Below are positions 11,870 to 16,833 of a stretch of 16,833 nucleotides of DNA, one piece after another. The translations under genes were made by a program, and so were the position numbers. The notes below the pieces were generated by a model. The model saw only the letters and a program-made list of their open reading frames with translations. It did not search any database and was not told the DNA's origin. How positions within the stretch are numbered: the stretch's first letter is position 1; each line of letters begins with the position of its first letter. The DNA is taken from the NCBI GenBank assembly GCA_020438665.1, contig JAGQUE010000219.1, forward strand, positions 1 to 16,833. Direction: 5' to 3'. This stretch comes from Nocardioidaceae bacterium (GTDB lineage Bacteria; Actinomycetota; Actinomycetes; Propionibacteriales; Nocardioidaceae).

Positions 11870-14800
11870 CTAGGGCGTGTCGACCGCGACCGTGGTCGGG
11901 GCCGGCATGCCGTCGGCGCCGGCATAGACGACCTGGCCGAGGTACTTGGTGCCTGCGGCCAGACCGGTGAACGACAGCGTCACGTCACCGGTGTCTCCGC
12001 TGGTAGCGGAGGCGGGGGCGGACACCGTCATGTTGCCGGAGTCACTGTCGGGAACCGACCACGAGAACAGCGTGAAGTCGGTCCCGTCGGGGCTGGCGGT
12101 GTTGAACCCGTGGATGAACACGTAGTAGTCACCCGGAGCCGGGTCGACCACGTCGACCGACTCCTCCGCGGTGCCACCGGCGCTCTGTCCGACGAAGTTG
12201 CCGTCGCCGTCGAACACATAGAGGTCCAGGTCATCGCTGCCGTGGCCCGACGTGTAGTCGTCGAACGTCGAGAACCTCGCCAGCGACGTCCCGGCCGGAA
12301 CGGTCACCATCTCCAACGCCACACCCGTCGTGCCGTTGGGGTCGAAGGTGTCGGTCGGGTCGTCATCCACGTGGTCGGTGACGGTCTCGGCCGCGACGAG
12401 TCCCCGCGGGGTGGCGGAGAAGTCGCCGGAGTAGCCGAAGGTCACCGAGTAGGTGGTGTCCGTGCCGTCACTGCTGACCGTGCCCGGAGCCGACAGGGCC
12501 ACCGGCTTGAGGACCACCGGGATGCGCACCGCATAGCGCGGCTTGTGCTTGGTGCTCTTCCAGCTCAGGTAGCCGCCGGTGTACTCGTTGAGCGCAGCGT
12601 CGGTCCGGGAGAACGTGACCGTGTAGGCCTTCGTATCGCCGGGCTTGATCGTCAGCTGCTTGGGGCTCACCGAGGCCTTGACACCGGACAGGCCGGTGAC
12701 CGACGGGCGGAAGGTCCGCTTCCACTTCGACACGTTGGTGACATAGCGGGTCACGGTCTTGGAACCGGCCAGCGCGCTGACCGCGATCGACGGCCCGTTG
12801 AAGTCACTCGGGTCGGTCGAGTAGCCCGCTGCCTCGAGGGCGGCACAGGTGCTGGCACCCACGCCGTTGGTGGTCCCACAGAGGAAGGCCAGCCAGTCGT
12901 TGAAGCTGCTGTCGTAGACCAGACCGGGGTCGGCCGCCGAGTTGGGCTTGATGTGACCAGCACCCTGGCTGAAGATCACCGAGGTGTCGGTGTTCGGGCC
13001 GTCGAGGACGTCGTAGGCCGACGTCATCAGCGCCGACTTGATCGCCATCGGCGACCAGTCGGGGTGCTTGTCGCGCAGCAGCGCGGCCACACCGGCCACG
13101 TGCGGGGCCGACATCGACGTACCGCTCTCCAGGTTGAAGTCCTCACCGTTGATGGCCGGCGAGACCGCCGCCAGGATGTCCTGGCCGGGGGCCATCAGGT
13201 CGGGCTTGAGGATGTTGCCCTCCGCGGCGAGCGACGGGCCACGCGAGGAGAACGCCGCGGTGAACGGCGCCGGCGTGTTCAGGTCGATCGTCGCCTGGTT
13301 GATCGTCGCGGTCGCGCCCGGCGTCGCGGCGTAGGCCTCGACGGCGTCCAACGCGTCGACGTCCAGGTGCACGGTCGGCACGTAGTGGAGGTCGGCGTTG
13401 ATGGAGTTGGCGGAGGTGTTGATCAGGATCATGCCGACACCACCGGCCTCCTGGACCGCGAGGCTCTTGTTGACGCGAGCGGTGACGCCGCGCTCGCACA
13501 CGACGATCTTGCCGGCCACCAGAGCCGGGTCGAGGGCGAGCCCACCGTCGATGCTCGAGTAGCAGAGTCGGACCTCGTCGGGGTCGGCACCCGCGGCGCC
13601 GACGGCGGTGGAGTTGACCAGCGGCGCGGAGACGGCACTGGCCGCGATGGAGGCACCCTCGAAGCTGGTGCCGTCGCCCAGGTCGACCGAGCCGCTGACG
13701 CTGCGGTTGTGGGTGCCCGCCGCCACGGTGGTGATCCAGGGCGAGGGGTGTGCCACGGTCGACGCGGTCGGGCCGCTGTTGCCGGCGGACGCCGAGACGA
13801 ACACGCCCGCGTCGGCGGCGAACAGGAACGACACCTCGACCGGGTCGAGGAAGTTGGTCTGCGAACCGCTGACGGAGTAGTTGATGACATCCACGCCGTC
13901 GGCCACGGCCTGGTCGACCGCCGCCATCAGGTCCGAGGTCGTCCCGGACGCGGTGTCACCGGACTCGGTGGACCACAGCGCCTTGTAGGCCGCGATCCGC
14001 GCGTGCGGGGCCATGCCGCTGATGGTCGAGCCGATGCCGGCCGCGGGGCCGGTCACGGGCACGCCGTTGTTGCCGCCGGAGGTGCTGGCGGTGTGGGTGC
14101 CGTGGGCGTTGTAGTCACGCGGGGAGTTGAACTCCCACGGCCGGCTCGCGTCGATTCCGGCGTCGCCGCCCTGGCCCGCGTTGAAGTAGCGGGCGCCGAT
14201 GAGCTTGTTGTTGCAGTCGGCTGCCGTGAAGTCCTCGCCGGTCTCGCAGGCTCCGAGCCAGTCGGCGGGGGCGGGGGAGTAGACCTGCCTGCCCGTGGCC
14301 GAGGGGACGCCCCTGCGGTTGACGCGGTCGGAGAAGCTCAGCGACTCGGGCCAGATACCGGAGTCGATGACACCGATGACCACACCATCGCCGGCCTTCT
14401 TCTTGCCACCGAGCTGCTGCCACAGGCCGCCCTTGGCGTCCAGGCCGAGGAAGCTCGGGGTCGACGACGTGTCGATGGTGTAGGTCTTCTGCTTGCTGAT
14501 CGCGAGCACGCCCTTGGTCTTGGCGAGCTCAGCGGCCTGCGCACCGGTCAGCTTCGCGGCGAAGCCGTTGAAGGAGTAGGTGTAGCGGTAGAGCGGCTTG
14601 GGGCTGCCGACCCGGTTGAGGACCGTGGTCTGCCGCTGCTTGAGATATTTGGTGTACTGCTTGACGCGAGGGGAGTGGACCGCCAGCTTCTTGCCGGCCG
14701 CCGGACTGGTGGCGCGCAAGCCGGCCGTACCGCCGTGGTAGGCGGCAGCAGGGTCGGCGATCATCTGCACGATGTAGATGCCGTCGGTGTAGGGGTTGGC

Positions 14801-14899
14801 TGCCTTCGGCTTGGCCGCACTCGCTGGACTTCCCGTGCTGACCGCACCGGCCAGCACGAGAGCCGCGGCACCTAGGGCCGCGGTGACCTGTCGTCGCAT
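11870..14899 (-). CDS. Secreted subtilisin-like (S8) serine protease, multidomain
   Basis: 1009-residue exported protease related to the cucumisin-like branch of S8. Order of parts: signal peptide 1-28 (MRRQVTAALGAAALVL... cut near ASA-A); I9 propeptide about 40-142 (IYIVQMIADP ... YTYSFNGFAAKLT); catalytic domain with Asp179 (VIGVIDSGIWPES), His266 (NAHGTHTAST), Asn in SASAGNSGP, and Ser595 (GTSMSAPHVAGVAALL); a PA domain inserted at about 460-545 (KIVVCERGVTARV..AGGVGMILIN); an Fn3-like domain about 700-800 (VTRYVTNVS ... VSPKQLTIKPGDTKAYTVTF); and a C-terminal PPC-like domain about 815-980 (DDLDLYVFDGDGNFV ... GDYYVFIHGF). ATG 14899 has AAGGAGT 7 bases upstream. It is monocistronic with a clear terminator and probably degrades extracellular protein for nutrition. 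Confidence 0.95.
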   Translation of the reverse strand: MRRQVTAALGAAALVLAGAVSTGSPASAAKPKAANPYTDGIYIVQMIADPAAAYHGGTAGLRATSPAAGKKLAVHSPRVKQYTKYLKQRQTTVLNRVGSPKPLYRYTYSFNGFAAKLTGAQAAELAKTKGVLAISKQKTYTIDTSSTPSFLGLDAKGGLWQQLGGKKKAGDGVVIGVIDSGIWPESLSFSDRVNRRGVPSATGRQVYSPAPADWLGACETGEDFTAADCNNKLIGARYFNAGQGGDAGIDASRPWEFNSPRDYNAHGTHTASTSGGNNGVPVTGPAAGIGSTISGMAPHARIAAYKALWSTESGDTASGTTSDLMAAVDQAVADGVDVINYSVSGSQTNFLDPVEVSFLFAADAGVFVSASAGNSGPTASTVAHPSPWITTVAAGTHNRSVSGSVDLGDGTSFEGASIAASAVSAPLVNSTAVGAAGADPDEVRLCYSSIDGGLALDPALVAGKIVVCERGVTARVNKSLAVQEAGGVGMILINTSANSINADLHYVPTVHLDVDALDAVEAYAATPGATATINQATIDLNTPAPFTAAFSSRGPSLAAEGNILKPDLMAPGQDILAAVSPAINGEDFNLESGTSMSAPHVAGVAALLRDKHPDWSPMAIKSALMTSAYDVLDGPNTDTSVIFSQGAGHIKPNSAADPGLVYDSSFNDWLAFLCGTTNGVGASTCAALEAAGYSTDPSDFNGPSIAVSALAGSKTVTRYVTNVSKWKRTFRPSVTGLSGVKASVSPKQLTIKPGDTKAYTVTFSRTDAALNEYTGGYLSWKSTKHKPRYAVRIPVVLKPVALSAPGTVSSDGTDTTYSVTFGYSGDFSATPRGLVAAETVTDHVDDDPTDTFDPNGTTGVALEMVTVPAGTSLARFSTFDDYTSGHGSDDLDLYVFDGDGNFVGQSAGGTAEESVDVVDPAPGDYYVFIHGFNTASPDGTDFTLFSWSVPDSDSGNMTVSAPASATSGDTGDVTLSFTGLAAGTKYLGQVVYAGADGMPAPTTVAVDTP

Positions 14900-14967
14900 G
14901 TGGACTCCTTGTCAGGGATTGGCGCGACGGGGCCCGGGTTGTTGGCCCCACCTCGCGGACCTTAACG

Positions 14968-14982
14968 ATTTCCTCAGGAAAT
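14968..14982 (-). promoter_or_regulatory. 15-bp palindrome in protease promoter region
   Basis: ATTTCCT-C-AGGAAAT is a perfect 7-base dyad in an AT-rich island. On the minus strand it lies just upstream of TAAGGT (14964-14959), a TANNNT-type -10, and so falls in the -35/-10 spacer. An operator for a dimeric regulator is likely; the regulator is not known. Confidence 0.55.
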
Positions 14983-15013
14983 GGGCACCCCCCGAACGGT
15001 GAAGACCGTGTTA

Positions 15014-15045
15014 TGACCTTTGACAGGAAGGTCACCGGTGTCAAA
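15014..15045. promoter_or_regulatory. Overlapping dyads between protease and dehydratase genes
   Basis: Three perfect inverted repeats overlap here: TGACCTT (15014-15020) with AAGGTCA (15028-15034); TTTGACA (15019-15025) with TGTCAAA (15039-15045); and CACCGGTG (15033-15040). A TTGACA at 15020-15025 matches a -35 consensus, but no clear -10 follows at the right distance. It probably contains binding sites serving the divergent dehydratase gene, or both genes. Confidence 0.5.
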
Positions 15046-15096
15046 CCCGCACCCCCGGATGCGTGGGGCCGGTCGCCCCCGGCCACACTGGAAACC

Positions 15097-16065
15097 ATGT
15101 CCACGCCGCCGAGCGACCCGGCCCCGGCCGTCTCCTGGGACGGCGTCCTGGCCGCCGCCGACGCGATCGCCGCCAGCCTGCCGCCGACCCCGGCATGGAC
15201 CTATCCGCTGCTCGACGAGCTGGTCGGGGCCACGGTCGTGCTCAAACACGAGAACACCCAGCCGACCGGCGCCTTCAAGGTGCGCGGTGGGCTCGCGTTC
15301 GTCGCCCGCCTCGATCCGGCCGTGCGGCACCTGGTGACCGCCTCCACCGGCAACCACGCACAGTCGGTCGCCTATGCGGCCCGCTCGGCCGGGCTGCGCG
15401 CCACCGTGGTCATGCCCACCACCGCCCCCGCCAACAAGATCGCAGCCACTCGGGCCCTCGGCGCCGAGGTGGTCGTGGCAGGCCCGACGATGACCGAGGC
15501 CGTCGAGCACGCCCGAGTGCTCGCCGCCGACGGCGCAGGCCGCTTCGTCGACCCGGGCGGCGAGCCCGACATCCTCCACGGTCATGCCACCGTGTCCCTG
15601 GAGCTGCTGCGCGCCCACCCCGACCTGGAGGCACTCTATGTCCCGGTGGGGAGCGGCACGGGCGCTGCCGGGGCCTGCGTCGTCCGCGATGCCATCGCCC
15701 CGGGCTGTCGGGTCATCGCGGTGCAGTCGGCCCAGGCTCCCGCGGTCCATGACGCCTGGCGCGCCCGCGAGCCGCGCTCCGCGGCCTGCACGACCCGGGC
15801 CAGCGGCCTCGCCACGGCGGCGTCCTTCGCAATGACCCAGGCCGTCCTGCTCGACCGGCTCGACGAGTTCCTGCTGGTCGACGACGACGACCTCGACGAG
15901 GCGCGCCGCATCCTCGTGACCCACGCTCACACGCTGGCTGAAGGAGCGGGTGCGGCGGCGCTCGCCGGGCTCCTCGCCGACCCGCACAGACCCGCCAAGT
16001 GCGCGATCGTGATCAGCGGAGGCAATGCCGACGAGCGCGAGATCGCAACCCTGGCTGGGATCTGA
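15097..16065 (+). CDS. PLP-dependent threonine/serine dehydratase
   Basis: 322-residue fold-type II pyridoxal-phosphate enzyme without an ACT regulatory domain, so like catabolic TdcB or EutB-type dehydratases rather than full-length IlvA. Seen: KHENTQPTGAFKVRGG with the PLP lysine Lys61, the STGNHAQSVAYAA substrate loop, VVMPTTAPANKIAATRALGAEVV, the phosphate-binding GSGTGAAG, and ISGGN near the C-terminus. The usual reaction is threonine to 2-oxobutanoate plus ammonia; serine or hydroxyectoine-derived substrates are alternatives. ATG 15097 has only a weak GGAAA upstream. Several dyads lie 50-85 bases upstream, so transcription is probably regulated. It converges with the tryptophanase gene, 42 bases away. 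Confidence 0.9.
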   Translation: MSTPPSDPAPAVSWDGVLAAADAIAASLPPTPAWTYPLLDELVGATVVLKHENTQPTGAFKVRGGLAFVARLDPAVRHLVTASTGNHAQSVAYAARSAGLRATVVMPTTAPANKIAATRALGAEVVVAGPTMTEAVEHARVLAADGAGRFVDPGGEPDILHGHATVSLELLRAHPDLEALYVPVGSGTGAAGACVVRDAIAPGCRVIAVQSAQAPAVHDAWRAREPRSAACTTRASGLATAASFAMTQAVLLDRLDEFLLVDDDDLDEARRILVTHAHTLAEGAGAAALAGLLADPHRPAKCAIVISGGNADEREIATLAGI

Positions 16066-16107
16066 GCATTGCCGCGACCGATCGCGCCGGTGTCACAGGA
16101 CCGGCGG

Positions 16108-16833
16108 TCAGGCCAGCGGCTCGAACCTCGCCGTGAAGTGGCGCAGCGCCGGCGGCTCGTCGACGATCCGGAAGCCCGTCAGTGACGCGCTCCGGGCGGC
16201 CACCTGCTGGCAGACCTCGATGACATAGTCGATGTGGCTCTGGGTGTAGGTGCGCCGAGGGATCGCCAGCCGGACCAGGTCCATGGCCGCCGGGTGCTCC
16301 GAGCCGTCCGGGTGGCGGCCGAACATGATGGTGCCGATCTCGCAGCTGCGCACCCCGCCGGCCTCATAGAGGGCCACGGCCAGCGCCTGGCCCGGATAGT
16401 GCAGCGGCGGGATGTGCGGCAGCATCGCCCGGGCGTCGATATAGACCGCGTGGCCGCCCACGGGGGTGAGGATCGGGATGCCCGACGCCACGAGCGACTC
16501 GCCCAGATAGGCCGTGGAGCGGATCCGGTAGCGGAGGTACTCGTGGTCGATCACCTCGGTCAGCCCCTGGGCCACCGCCTCGAGGTCGCGACCGGCCAGA
16601 CCGCCGTACGTCGGGAAGCCCTCGGTGAGCACGAGCAGGTCGCGGCACTGCCGGGCCAGGGTGTCGTCGTTCATCGCGAGCCAGCCGCCGATGTTGCCGA
16701 GCGGGTCCTTCTTGGCGCTCATCGTCATGCCGTCGGACAGCGACGCCATTTCGCGCACGATGTCGCCCACGTAGAGGTCGGCCTGGCCGGGCTCGCGCTC
16801 GCGGATGAACCAGGCGTTCTCGGCGAACCGGCA
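16108..16833 (-). CDS. tnaA: Tryptophanase (C-terminal half, partial)
   Basis: 241 residues of a beta-eliminating lyase (usual length about 460), truncated at the window edge. The enzyme splits L-tryptophan into indole, pyruvate and ammonia using PLP. Seen: CRFAENAWFIRERE at the cut end, LSDGMTMSAKKD with the PLP lysine, NIGGWLAMND, LTEGFPTYGGLAGRDLEA, PVGGHAVYIDA, MLPHIPPLHYPGQALA, VRSCEIGTIMFGRHPDG, VRLAIPRRTYTQSHID and LRHFTARF. Tyrosine phenol-lyase has Arg381 and Phe448 where tryptophanase has Ile396 and His463; here the sites read Ile (CEIG) and His (RHFTA), which supports tryptophanase. The GTG at 16770 is internal, because the frame continues upstream with family sequence to the window edge. 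No TnaC-type leader or permease can be judged from this end. Confidence 0.9.
   Translation of the reverse strand, partial: CRFAENAWFIREREPGQADLYVGDIVREMASLSDGMTMSAKKDPLGNIGGWLAMNDDTLARQCRDLLVLTEGFPTYGGLAGRDLEAVAQGLTEVIDHEYLRYRIRSTAYLGESLVASGIPILTPVGGHAVYIDARAMLPHIPPLHYPGQALAVALYEAGGVRSCEIGTIMFGRHPDGSEHPAAMDLVRLAIPRRTYTQSHIDYVIEVCQQVAARSASLTGFRIVDEPPALRHFTARFEPLA

Noticed and set aside
11825..14875. Plus-strand open frame of 1016 codons opposite the protease gene
   Set aside because: Mirror frame of a high-GC gene. The product is low-complexity Arg/Gly/Val/Asp-rich with no domain, while the minus strand encodes a full S8 protease with a signal peptide, catalytic residues, ribosome binding site and terminator.
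16108..16833. Tyrosine phenol-lyase
   Set aside because: The residues at the Arg381 and Phe448 positions are Ile and His, the tryptophanase pattern.

Overview
The window is high-GC DNA with dense short operons, GTG starts, actinobacterial protein families (PadR/DUF1048/DrrA-type ABC, Arr, DUF2218, TAP-like S33 hydrolase, YtxH, CsbD) and purine-rich ribosome binding sites. This suggests a free-living actinobacterium, probably of the Nocardioidaceae or a close group; the family placement is inference. It reads as ordinary chromosome: no phage genes, transposase, tRNA, rRNA or CRISPR array were seen.

Left part (1-3588): a minus-strand operon runs padR regulator, DUF1048 protein, DrrA-type ABC ATPase (cut by the window edge), with a perfect inverted repeat in front of padR. 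Divergent from it is a two-gene plus-strand unit: a soluble protein with a chemoreceptor-type signalling hairpin, then a single-domain bacteriohemerythrin. Together they look like an oxygen or redox sensing pair. Both have changes at positions that are normally conserved. A four-helix membrane protein of unknown function follows.

Repeat region (3607-4720): a rifampin ADP-ribosyltransferase (arr, minus strand) and a small DUF2218 gene (plus strand) are divergent. Two palindromic elements of the same 29-26-29 architecture flank the DUF2218 gene, in the same orientation and about 83% identical over 84 bp. The second overlaps the 3' end of the DUF2218 gene and supplies its stop codon. This is the least explained structure in the window.

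Middle (4773-7536): a non-pyrrolysine MttB-superfamily methyltransferase with a possibly leaderless start and a small operator-like palindrome, a HesB/IscA-like protein lacking the cluster-binding cysteines, and two small stress-type genes (YtxH-like, CsbD-like) closed by two strong tandem hairpins.

Right part (7537-16833): a secreted TAP-like peptidase and a GT-C type membrane glycosyltransferase converge with directly abutting stop codons. Next come a dCMP deaminase that may start at ATC, a small OB-like hypothetical protein, a large secreted subtilisin-like protease with a clear terminator, a PLP-dependent threonine dehydratase, and the C-terminal half of a tryptophanase. The protease and dehydratase are divergent, and the space between them holds several perfect dyads. 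Dehydratase and tryptophanase together point to amino-acid breakdown, and the two secreted peptidases could feed the same process; that link is inference.
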